A stretch of 16,366 nt of DNA from Deltaproteobacteria bacterium (lineage in GTDB: Bacteria > Desulfobacterota > GWC2-55-46 > JAUVFY01). The notes under the pieces are model-generated. The model saw only the letters and a program-made list of their open reading frames with translations, did not search any database and was not told the origin of the DNA. A program made the position numbers and the translations under genes. Positions 1 to 5,267 of this stretch are shown here, piece after piece; position 1 is the first letter of the stretch, and the number at the start of each line of letters is the position of its first letter. The DNA lies in assembly GCA_030594025.1 (NCBI GenBank), contig JAUVFY010000013.1, positions 1-16,366 on the forward strand, read 5' to 3'.

Positions 1-354
1 ATAAAGAACATGCCTGAGGAGCTAAAAAAGGCCTTCAAGACCACCTTAGAGGAGATGGTGGATGCCGATATACTCCTGCACATGGTGGATATCTCGAGCC
101 CGCTCTTTGAAAAGCATATAGAAACGGTCGATAAACTCCTCGACGAAATTGGCCTGGCTCGCATCCCGAGGGTATTAGTCTTCAACAAGATGGACCTCGA
201 GGAGCCAGAGATCGTAAGGAACCTCTCCCTGAGGTTCGACGCGGTACCCATATCGGCAACCGACACGGCGACCTTCAGTAGCCTCATTAAAACCTTGCAG
301 GAAAAACTCTGGCCCGGGGAGGTAGAAGAAAAAGAGGCCGTGGGAAAGGTGTGA
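1..354 (+). CDS. hflX: GTPase HflX, 3' end only
   Basis: This is the C-terminal 117 residues of HflX; the reading frame is open to the first base of the window, so the 5' end lies outside. HflX is a ribosome-associated GTPase of the Obg-HflX group that binds the 50S subunit and splits stalled or heat-damaged ribosomes. The visible part begins within the G domain at the family-typical segment LKKAFKTTLEEMVDADILLHMVD. The guanine-specificity motif NKMD (G4) and the SA of G5 (in PISATD) follow. The protein ends soon after the G domain with a short acidic/lysine tail, as in compact HflX proteins. Start codon and upstream context cannot be judged. A hairpin lies about 36 nt after the stop. Assignment rests on the HflX-like segment ahead of G4; another TrmE-Era-like GTPase is much less likely. 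Confidence 0.9.
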   Translation: MKNMPEELKKAFKTTLEEMVDADILLHMVDISSPLFEKHIETVDKLLDEIGLARIPRVLVFNKMDLEEPEIVRNLSLRFDAVPISATDTATFSSLIKTLQEKLWPGEVEEKEAVGKV

Positions 355-384
355 AATTCACTTTTGTTTTCGGCCGGTGATTGA

Positions 385-425
385 TAAAAAAAACGGCCCA
401 TGCGGTACATCTGCATGGGCCGTTT
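385..425 (-). terminator. Rho-independent terminator, bidirectional, best for the minus strand
   Basis: Positions 391-403 and 413-425 form a perfect 13-bp inverted repeat (AAACGGCCCATGC with its complement) around a 9-nt loop. On the minus strand the stem is followed by a T run, the complement of the A run at 386-393, so it ends the transcript of the secreted-protein gene at 472-783. On the plus strand the stem ends in TTTGTACTT, which is weaker, but it lies 36 nt after hflX and probably serves it too. Confidence 0.85.
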
Positions 426-471
426 GTACTTAGGAAGAGGACCTTCGGGCTATCGACCTACGCAAAGGAGG

Positions 472-783
472 TTAAAATTTGTAGGTGAAAAGGTCCATTC
501 CAAAGATAGCCTCTGAATCGTCGGCTAAATTGGCAAATACCGTGCTGCTCGTCCTGATGGTCAGCAAATCGAAACTCGGCTCTACGCTTTCGGCCTCTGT
601 GACGGTCTCTTCAGCGGGCTCATCCTGGGACTGGGATAACGCGTTGACGATGAAACCTATAAGTCCCCCTACCACGCCTCCTGAGGTCTTTTCAGCCGCC
701 TCAGCCCCCTCCTCCGCGAAAACTGGTGCAGCGGCGAAGAGAAAGACGAGAACCAGAGCGGTTGTGGCGATTCTCTTTAACAT
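472..783 (-). CDS. Small secreted protein of unknown function
   Basis: The gene encodes 103 aa that I do not recognise as any family. The N-terminus MLKRIATTALVLVFLFAAAPVFA is a classic Sec signal peptide, with a likely cleavage after VFA before EEG. The mature part of about 80 aa is acidic. It has a glycine-rich hydrophobic stretch (GGVVGGLIGFIVNAL, about residues 35-50), then an acidic linker (DEPAEETVTEAES), then a C-terminal part with TIRTSSTVFANLADDSEA. I chose the ATG at 783 because GGAAGGAAGG stands just upstream as a ribosome binding site and the signal peptide starts there. The in-frame ATG at 840 would fall almost at the predicted transcription start. The gene has its own promoter and terminator, so it is probably monocistronic, although dinB upstream reads in the same direction. 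Likely periplasmic or outer-envelope; function unknown. Confidence 0.8.
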   Translation of the reverse strand: MLKRIATTALVLVFLFAAAPVFAEEGAEAAEKTSGGVVGGLIGFIVNALSQSQDEPAEETVTEAESVEPSFDLLTIRTSSTVFANLADDSEAIFGMDLFTYKF

Positions 784-811
784 ATGGGGCCTTCCTTCCG
801 GTAAAAAAAAC

Positions 812-865
812 GTAACAATCGATAAAATCGTAACAACCATTACAACCGTAACTATTGTAACTTAT
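812..865. repeat. Six-unit degenerate 9-bp tandem repeat over promoter and leader
   Basis: Six consecutive 9-bp units: GTAACAATC, GATAAAATC, GTAACAACC, ATTACAACC, GTAACTATT, GTAACTTAT. In the direction of transcription (minus) the consensus is close to GRTTGTTAC. GTAAC itself recurs at 812, 830, 848 and 857, so sites lie on 9- and 18-bp spacings. The array covers the -10 box and the first half of the 5' leader, the position expected for an operator that blocks RNA polymerase or for repeated sites in the leader RNA. Regulatory role is inferred from position only. Confidence 0.7.
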
Positions 866-882
866 GGGTAGACCCCTGTCAA
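854..882 (-). promoter_or_regulatory. Sigma70-type promoter of the secreted-protein gene
   Basis: On the minus strand, TTGACA (complement of 877-882) is followed after exactly 17 nt by TACAAT (complement of 854-859). Predicted transcription start is near 847, giving a leader of about 64 nt before the ATG at 783. The -35 is perfect and the -10 matches at five of six bases. The -10 and the leader are built of the 9-bp repeats at 812-865. Confidence 0.85.
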
Positions 883-922
883 GGAAAATTTTTCCGGACT
901 CTAATGCCCTCTATTTAAAGGC

Positions 923-2020
923 CTATTTACCCCTTTTACCCTCTTTTCCCCCCTGGAGGCCCGAAACCTTTACACCCACGAGCCTCACATCCCTGGGGAA
1001 CTCCACCTTTTTGAAGAGCCCCAGAGCGCAGGTCCAGATGTCGTTCATTGAATCCGTCAGTTCGGGGAGCGTGCGGGACCTGGTAATGGTTTCAAAATTC
1101 GAATAGCGGACCTTTATCGTCACGGTCCTGGACCTGTAACCGGCCTGCCTGAGCCTCCCTACGACTTCCTTTGTAAGCTCATAGAGGATCCCCTTGAGAA
1201 GGTACGTATCGCTTGTGTCCTCATCGAAGGTAACCTCCCTGGAGATGGACTCGGGTTCGTGGAAGGGGACCACGGGGCTCTCATCTATCCCCCTTGAATG
1301 CTCATACAGGGTCCTTCCGAAGACGGTCCCGAAGTTACGCTCCAGGTGGAGCCTGGGCACACTCGCAAGCTCCCCGACGGTATTTATCCCGAGGTAATTA
1401 AGCCTCTTTTCCGTCCTCGGCCCCACCCCCCAGAGTCTCCTTACGGGAAGGTCTTTTAGCGTACTTTCAATATCCTCTTCTCTTATTACAAAAAGACCAT
1501 CCGGCTTTTTCATCTCGCTTGCGAGCTTGCTTAGAAGCTTGTTGGGTGCTATGCCCACCGAGCAGGTTAGGCCCAGCTCCTCATTTACCCTCTTTTTTAT
1601 ATCCCTCGCCATATTGAGGGCCTTTTCGAAGAAGTCTGTGCCCTTCTCTACCCCGACCTCCCCTACCTCCCCTACCTCCCCCACTCCAATGAACGCCTCG
1701 TCGAGGCCGAAGGATTCGACCAGAGGCGTAAAGGCGTAGAGTATATCCATGAACTCGCCTGAGACCTCTTCGTACTTTTCAAAGTCCACGGGGAGAAAGA
1801 CCGCCCCGGGGCAGAGCCTGTAAGCGGTCCTGAGAGGCATGCCGGAGGTAACCCCATATCTGCGCGCCTCGTAGGATGCAGCCGATACAACATCCCTTTT
1901 TGCGGGGTCCCCTGCCCCGCCGACTATAACGGGCTTTCCCCTTAGCTCGGGCCTTCTTTTAAGCTCCACCGAGGCGAAAAACGCATCCATATCCACGTGT
2001 ATAACGAACCTTTCTGGCAT
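923..2020 (-). CDS. dinB: DNA polymerase IV (Y-family translesion polymerase)
   Basis: The gene encodes 365 aa, normal for DinB. Pol IV bypasses damaged bases and extends mismatched or slipped primers during SOS-type responses. Visible catalytic elements: HVDMDAFFASVE at residues 8-19, with metal-binding D10 and the steric-gate aromatic F15, and GLDEAF with D107 and E108. The finger segment KRDVVSAASYEARRYGV (41-57), the palm motif LTCSVGIAPNKLLSKLAS (151-168) and the HhH thumb (LWGVGPRTEKRL, 196-207) are intact, followed by the little-finger domain. Two oddities: a GEV triplet repeat (residues 114-122) directly after the catalytic DEAF, encoded by a 9-bp repeat, and a C-terminus ending in GLQGGKEGKRGK without a recognisable QLxLF beta-clamp motif. 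The ATG at 2020 is preceded by GAGGGGAG as ribosome binding site. No LexA box is evident upstream. Identification is secure. Confidence 0.97.
   Translation of the reverse strand: MPERFVIHVDMDAFFASVELKRRPELRGKPVIVGGAGDPAKRDVVSAASYEARRYGVTSGMPLRTAYRLCPGAVFLPVDFEKYEEVSGEFMDILYAFTPLVESFGLDEAFIGVGEVGEVGEVGVEKGTDFFEKALNMARDIKKRVNEELGLTCSVGIAPNKLLSKLASEMKKPDGLFVIREEDIESTLKDLPVRRLWGVGPRTEKRLNYLGINTVGELASVPRLHLERNFGTVFGRTLYEHSRGIDESPVVPFHEPESISREVTFDEDTSDTYLLKGILYELTKEVVGRLRQAGYRSRTVTIKVRYSNFETITRSRTLPELTDSMNDIWTCALGLFKKVEFPRDVRLVGVKVSGLQGGKEGKRGK
1653..1688. repeat. 9-bp microsatellite inside dinB
   Basis: Units CCGACCTCC, CCTACCTCC, CCTACCTCC and a degenerate CCCACTCCA run in tandem. On the coding (minus) strand they encode repeated Gly-Glu-Val just after the catalytic DE of the polymerase. 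Because the unit is 9 bp, gain or loss changes length by three residues without a frameshift. Confidence 0.8.
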
Positions 2021-2128
2021 CGCTCTCCCCTCTTATAAAGTATATAAAAAATTTAATCAGCTTTTTAACTTATTTGCTCGAAACTACTAATCCAGTGCAA
2101 GCCGATAGAGAAAAATTTAACTATAGAA

Positions 2129-2157
2129 ATTTAATCAACAAGAGATGGTAGCGTCAA
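2129..2157 (-). promoter_or_regulatory. Candidate dinB promoter
   Basis: On the minus strand TTGACG (complement of 2152-2157) is followed after 17 nt by TTAAAT (complement of 2129-2134). It would start transcription near 2122 and give a roughly 100-nt AT-rich leader. It stands back to back with the rsmE promoter, the two -35 boxes being 11 nt apart. The -10 matches only four of six bases, so confidence is moderate. Confidence 0.5.
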
Positions 2158-2168
2158 GAAAACAAGAT

Positions 2169-2197
2169 TTGACACTCCTTGGCCGGTTGCATAAAAT
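2169..2197 (+). promoter_or_regulatory. Sigma70-type promoter of rsmE (leaderless)
   Basis: TTGACA at 2169-2174, a 17-nt spacer, then TAAAAT at 2192-2197. The expected start of transcription, near 2204, lies only about 3 nt before the rsmE ATG at 2207. The mRNA would therefore have essentially no 5' leader, which agrees with the absence of any Shine-Dalgarno sequence. Confidence 0.8.
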
Positions 2198-2206
2198 CAT
2201 CTTATC

Positions 2207-2977
2207 ATGGCTGAAAGGGGAAAAATCGTTTTTAAAGGCTCTCTAACCATCGGGCAATCCCTTGTCCTAACGGGCGAGGAATATAAGAGCCTTTTACTCT
2301 GGAAGCCCCGGGTGGCTGAGGCGATAACGGTCTGCGCAACCGGAGCTGAACCTGAACCTGAATTAAAACTCTTCCGGGCGCGTGTGACAGGGATAGACGT
2401 GTCCGGCGCCCGGCTTCTTGTATTCGAAGAGTTCGGGGTCCTTAAAAAGTTGCCTGCAATAACGCTCCTCCAGGCACTTCCGGAAAAAGAGCGTATGGAA
2501 CTCATAATAGAGAAGACAACCGAGCTTGGGGTATCAACGATAGTGCCCTTTAAATCGAAAAGGTCCATAAGCCTCGCCGAGCGCGAGGCCAAACAGAAAA
2601 AGGCCCACAAGTGGGGTGAGGTGGCGCTCAAGGCCGCAAAGCAGTCGCGAAGGCCGTCTATCCCCGAGGTCCTATCTTACCGGGGCTTCGAAGAGGCCCT
2701 TAGCGAGGCCCTGGGGGAGTTAAAGATAATCCTCCGGCAAGGCCATTGTATAAAGCCTTTAAAGGAGGTCTTGAAGGACCACGAAGCCTTTTCGAAGATT
2801 TATGAGGTCGACCTCCTCGTTGGCCCTGAGGGCGGGTTTGATGAAGATGAGGTGGAGGCGGCGGGCAGAGCGGGTTTTATCCCCGCTGGCCTCGGACCCC
2901 GGGTCCTGAGGACCGAGACCGCCGCGATAATAGGGGTTGCGCTGGTCCAGTACGAGTTTTCAGACTTTTCAGACTAA
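2207..2977 (+). CDS. rsmE: 16S rRNA (uracil(1498)-N3)-methyltransferase
   Basis: The gene encodes 256 aa, within the usual RsmE length. The enzyme methylates N3 of U1498 in 16S rRNA of the 30S subunit using S-adenosylmethionine. The N-terminal PUA-like part contains LTGEEYKSLLLWKP (residues 21-34). The C-terminal SPOUT knot domain carries the family motifs: EKTTELGV, the SAM-binding LLVGPEGGF (203-211) and LGPRVLRTETA (229-239). The start is fixed because an in-frame TAA at 2192-2194 lies five codons upstream and no other start intervenes. No ribosome binding site is present, and the promoter's -10 ends 9 nt before the ATG. The C-terminus ends in FSDFSD, encoded by a perfect 9-bp duplication (TTTTCAGAC twice, 2957-2974). 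It is divergent from dinB. Confidence 0.95.
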   Translation: MAERGKIVFKGSLTIGQSLVLTGEEYKSLLLWKPRVAEAITVCATGAEPEPELKLFRARVTGIDVSGARLLVFEEFGVLKKLPAITLLQALPEKERMELIIEKTTELGVSTIVPFKSKRSISLAEREAKQKKAHKWGEVALKAAKQSRRPSIPEVLSYRGFEEALSEALGELKIILRQGHCIKPLKEVLKDHEAFSKIYEVDLLVGPEGGFDEDEVEAAGRAGFIPAGLGPRVLRTETAAIIGVALVQYEFSDFSD

Positions 2978-3310
2978 AGTACCTTCAAACGAGCATTTCC
3001 GGGTCGATCTCTCCCATTAGCTGGTCTTCGATGAACTTCCTAATACCCAGCCTGACCAGTTCCGGGATGTCATTGAACAGTACGGCCATACCCGGCTCGC
3101 AGAATTTTTCACTTTCGAACTGCACCCCGTTGATGACCTCACCGTAACGGAGTTATTGTCAATCGTTGGGTGATTGTGCTGAATAATCGCCCCATATTTC
3201 GCTTGTGCAGCCGGGTTAAAAGGATTAGAATGGCTCAATCGGAAAAAACCGGGGGGAAAACACGGATCTGCTCCCCGCCGGGCTCCATTCATTAACCGGT
3301 CTAAAGTAAT
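2978..3310. other. Gene-poor interval between rsmE and the EamA transporter
   Basis: This stretch of 333 bases holds no intact gene. Its left half (2985-3152) contains the coding-like minus-strand remnant listed separately. Next to it is a nested inverted repeat: TTATT (about 3153-3157) with AATAA (about 3182-3186), enclosing CAATC and GATTG. The right half, up to 3310, shows only G/C-rich tracts (GGGGGG near 3251 and CTCCCC near 3271). I find no convincing promoter or ribosome binding site for the transporter that follows. Confidence 0.6.
2985..3152 (-). pseudogene. Apparent 3' remnant of an unrecognised gene
   Basis: Reading the minus strand from 3152 gives 55 codons of protein-like sequence ending in TGA at 2985-2987. 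The frame is closed upstream by TAA at 3153-3155. The peptide includes GEVINGVQFESEKFCEPGMA and LVRLGIRKFIEDQLMGEIDP, a balanced, helical-looking composition typical of real protein rather than chance. There is no ATG at its 5' end: the first Met is residue 22, and no ribosome binding site is seen. It looks like the tail of a gene whose front was lost. Alternatives are a small ORF starting at a GTG, or a frameshift. I do not recognise the family. Confidence 0.4.
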
Positions 3311-4192
3311 ATGTCCTGGCTTTTCCTTGCACTTTTAAGCGCCTTTTCCCTTTCCACGGCCGATGCCCTGAGTAAAAGGGTACTAAGGTCCACGGACGGA
3401 GGTGGGGCCGGTTCCACTGACGACTTTGTCATTGTATGGGTCAGAGAAGGCTACGCGCTGCCCTTTCTCGTTTTGGCCCTGGTATTCATCCCTGTGCCAC
3501 GGCTTGACGGGACCTTCTGGCTCACGCTGGTAGTGCTTCTGCCCCTGGAGATAATAGCCTTGGTCCTTTACGTAAAGGCCATAAGGCTTTCCCCCCTCTC
3601 TCTCAGCATACCTTTCATGGCCTTCAGCCCGGTATTCATCATATTCATCGCCTTTTTCGTCCTCGGCGAGTGGCCTGACCGCTCGGGCGCGGCCGGGATA
3701 CTTTTAATCACCCTCGGCGCATATTTTCTCAATGTGAGCGCCTCGAGGTACGGGCTCCTGGGGCCCATAAAGGCCATATTCAAGGAGCCCGGCTCGGTTC
3801 TAATGATAGCGGTGGCCTTCATATACAGCATCACCTCCACGCTGGGCAAGGTGGCTGTACAGCACTCGAGCCCGGTATTCTTCGGGTTCCTTTACCCGCT
3901 GGTACTTACCGTACCACTTACATTCCTGGTGATTTTCAAGGGACAACTAAAGGGCGTGGTATCGAGGCCCTCGGCATTCCTGCCCATAGGCCTTTCGACC
4001 GCGGTCATGATTATGAGCCACTTTGTCGCCATAAGTCTCGTGGACGTGGCATACATGATATCGGTAAAAAGAACGAGCCTCATTTTCAGCGTGCTTTACG
4101 GGAAATTCCTCTTTAACGAGGAGAAGATAAAAGAGCGGCTCCTGGGAAGCGCTTTGATGATGGCCGGGGTCGTGACAATAGTCTTTTTTTAG
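3311..4192 (+). CDS. EamA-family (drug/metabolite transporter superfamily) permease
   Basis: The gene encodes 293 aa, the standard size for a ten-helix DMT carrier. Two EamA repeats are visible, about residues 2-140 and 150-292. The first half includes LPLEIIALVLYVKAIRLSPLS and SIPFMAFSPVFIIFIAFFVLGEWP, the second VDVAYMISVKRTSLIFSVLYGKFLFNEE and LLGSALMMAGVVTIVFF. The E in LGEWP and the E in FNEE are the usual positions that close helix 4 and its counterpart. Such carriers sit in the inner membrane and export or import small metabolites; the substrate cannot be predicted. The ATG at 3311 fits the start of helix 1, but there is no Shine-Dalgarno sequence. It stands alone between two intergenic gaps. 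Confidence 0.9.
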   Translation: MSWLFLALLSAFSLSTADALSKRVLRSTDGGGAGSTDDFVIVWVREGYALPFLVLALVFIPVPRLDGTFWLTLVVLLPLEIIALVLYVKAIRLSPLSLSIPFMAFSPVFIIFIAFFVLGEWPDRSGAAGILLITLGAYFLNVSASRYGLLGPIKAIFKEPGSVLMIAVAFIYSITSTLGKVAVQHSSPVFFGFLYPLVLTVPLTFLVIFKGQLKGVVSRPSAFLPIGLSTAVMIMSHFVAISLVDVAYMISVKRTSLIFSVLYGKFLFNEEKIKERLLGSALMMAGVVTIVFF

Positions 4193-4234
4193 TTTAAAAA
4201 CGTTTAATTTTCCTGAAAAATCTTGAGATTTCAC

Positions 4235-4263
4235 TTGGATTGGCACCCTGGATGTGCTATAAG
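4235..4263 (+). promoter_or_regulatory. Candidate extended -10 promoter of the yggS cluster
   Basis: TTGGAT at 4235-4240, a 17-nt spacer, then TATAAG at 4258-4263, preceded by TG at 4255-4256 (extended -10). Transcription would start near 4270, so the leader would begin just ahead of the hairpin repeat at 4277-4322. The -35 is poor (three of six) but the TGcTATAAG element is good. Confidence 0.5.
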
Positions 4264-4276
4264 ATTTAGCTGATGC

Positions 4277-4322
4277 AAGGGGGTCATTGACCCTTTTTTA
4301 AAGTCATTGACCCTTTCTTAAT
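4277..4322 (+). repeat. Hairpin repeat, two 20-bp tandem units, in the yggS leader
   Basis: GGGTC (4281-4285), ATT, GACCC (4289-4293) and six T form a small terminator-like hairpin, lengthened by G-U and A-T pairs outward to 4277 and 4297. A second unit follows without the leading G's: GTCATTGACCCTTT recurs at 4283 and 4303, period 20. It lies between the predicted start of transcription and the yggS ribosome binding site, so it could cause premature termination. Confidence 0.7.
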
Positions 4323-4356
4323 GTAACATGGGCCAGTTTAACTGGAGGTCCCCAGA

Positions 4357-5091
4357 ATGGCAGCCATTGAACAAAAATTGTCCATGACGGTCGCTGATAA
4401 CGTAGCGCGCGTGAGGGAACGTATGGAACTCGCTACCCGCAGGGCCGGGAGGAACGTAAGCGAGATAACGCTCGTTGTCGCTACGAAGGGCGTGGAGGTA
4501 AAGAAGATAAAAGAGGCCATAGCCGCGGGGGTGAGGGTATTCGGGGAAAACTACGTTCAGGAGGCCAAGGATAAGATAGAAAAGACGAAACGTCAGAAAG
4601 TAAGCTGGCACTTTATCGGCAACCTCCAGAAAAACAAGGCAAAGCAGGCCGTGGAACTCTTCGACATGATACAGACGGTCGACTCCATAGAGATTGCAAA
4701 GGAAATATCAAAGAGGGCAAAAAAACCGATAGACGTGCTTATAGAGGTAAACCTCGCGGGGGAAAAGACCAAGGCCGGCGTTGGGGCGAAAAACTTGACC
4801 AAACTCGTCCACCAGATGGCCAGACTGGAAAACATCAATCTGAAGGGCCTTATGGCCATTCCCCCGTTATATGAAGACCCCGAGATATCAAGGCCCTTTT
4901 TCGTAACCCTGAGAAGGCTCGCCGAGAAGATAAACAGGGAAAACATACCTGGGCTCTTCCTGCATGAGCTGTCCGTGGGCATGTCCAACGACTTTGAGGT
5001 GGCCATAGAAGAAGGGGCCACGCTCGTAAGAATAGGAACGGCGATCTTCGGTGAAAGGCCTCCGAAAAAAGGGACAAAAAAGGCCGGCTGA
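4357..5091 (+). CDS. yggS: PLP homeostasis protein (YggS/PLPBP family)
   Basis: The gene encodes 244 aa; the family is usually 220-250. YggS proteins bind pyridoxal 5'-phosphate in a single TIM-barrel domain related to alanine racemase, have no known enzyme activity, and buffer free PLP. Visible: VVATKGVEVKKIKEAI, with the PLP-binding Lys at residue 44, then FGENYVQEAKDKI, WHFIGNLQKNKAK, IEVNLAGEKTKAGV, GLMAIPP and the phosphate-binding LSVGMSNDFEVAIEEGATLVRIGTAIFG. All are canonical. The start at 4357 is supported by GGAGG at 4344-4348, 8 nt upstream. The gene heads the cluster with proC, yggT, divIVA and yggU; PLP control beside proline synthesis is a widely conserved neighbourhood. The gap to proC is 176 nt and filled with repeats, so proC may be separately transcribed. 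Confidence 0.97.
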   Translation: MAAIEQKLSMTVADNVARVRERMELATRRAGRNVSEITLVVATKGVEVKKIKEAIAAGVRVFGENYVQEAKDKIEKTKRQKVSWHFIGNLQKNKAKQAVELFDMIQTVDSIEIAKEISKRAKKPIDVLIEVNLAGEKTKAGVGAKNLTKLVHQMARLENINLKGLMAIPPLYEDPEISRPFFVTLRRLAEKINRENIPGLFLHELSVGMSNDFEVAIEEGATLVRIGTAIFGERPPKKGTKKAG

Positions 5092-5100
5092 ACCAAAAAT

Positions 5101-5180
5101 GGGGGGGGTCTGCGACCCTTTTTTGTTCTGCGACCCTCTTTTATTCTGCGACCCCCTTTTATTCTGCGATCCCTTTTATG
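5101..5180 (+). repeat. Four-unit 18-bp tandem repeat with leading hairpin, after yggS
   Basis: Four contiguous 18-bp units start with TCTGCGAYCC at 5109, 5127, 5145 and 5163 and end in T-rich tails. The run of eight G at 5101-5108 lets the first unit form GGGTC-TGC-GACCC followed by six T, the same form as at 4281-4299. Located 10 nt after the yggS stop, the first hairpin could act as a weak terminator; the other units lack the pairing G's. Confidence 0.85.
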
Positions 5181-5244
5181 CATATGAAAAGGTGCTGAAA
5201 TTACCTTGAAAGGGTTTTATTTTAATACGGGGCTTCCACGGGAA

Positions 5245-5266
5245 AAATCAGCGTACGAACTGATTT
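5245..5266 (+). promoter_or_regulatory. Perfect dyad directly before the proC start
   Basis: AAATCAG (5245-5251) and CTGATTT (5260-5266) are perfect inverted copies around CGTACGAA. The right arm ends 1 nt before the proC ATG, and there is no Shine-Dalgarno sequence. It could be an operator or an RNA hairpin that controls access to the start codon. Confidence 0.4.
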
Positions 5267-5267
5267 G

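Noticed and set aside
784..840. Upstream ATG at 840 as start of the secreted protein
   Set aside because: It falls about 7 nt after the predicted start of transcription, would bury the signal peptide behind 19 residues coded by the 9-bp repeats, and lacks a ribosome binding site, whereas the ATG at 783 has one.
485..871. A 128-codon plus-strand frame opposite the secreted-protein gene
   Set aside because: It runs over the promoter and 9-bp repeats (giving TTITTVTIVT), lacks a ribosome binding site, and the opposite strand has a signal peptide, promoter and terminator.
883..896. GGAAAA/TTTTTCC as a terminator of dinB
   Set aside because: The stem is A/T-rich with essentially no loop and no T run on the minus strand, and it abuts the next gene's -35 box.
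2021..2206. A LexA (SOS) box before dinB
   Set aside because: I looked for GAAC-N4-GTTC and CTGT-N8-ACAG type patterns and saw none; only AT-rich direct repeats are present.
3017..3292. A 91-codon minus-strand frame between rsmE and the transporter
   Set aside because: Composition looks random; the overlapping frame at 2985-3152 is the more protein-like one.
5101..5180. The tandem repeat as a CRISPR array
   Set aside because: Units are directly adjacent 18-mers with no spacers, and no cas genes are present.
5265..5267. TTG at 5265 as proC start
   Set aside because: The adjacent ATG at 5268 is the better codon and gives the normal N-terminus MLTKKTIGFVGAGNM.
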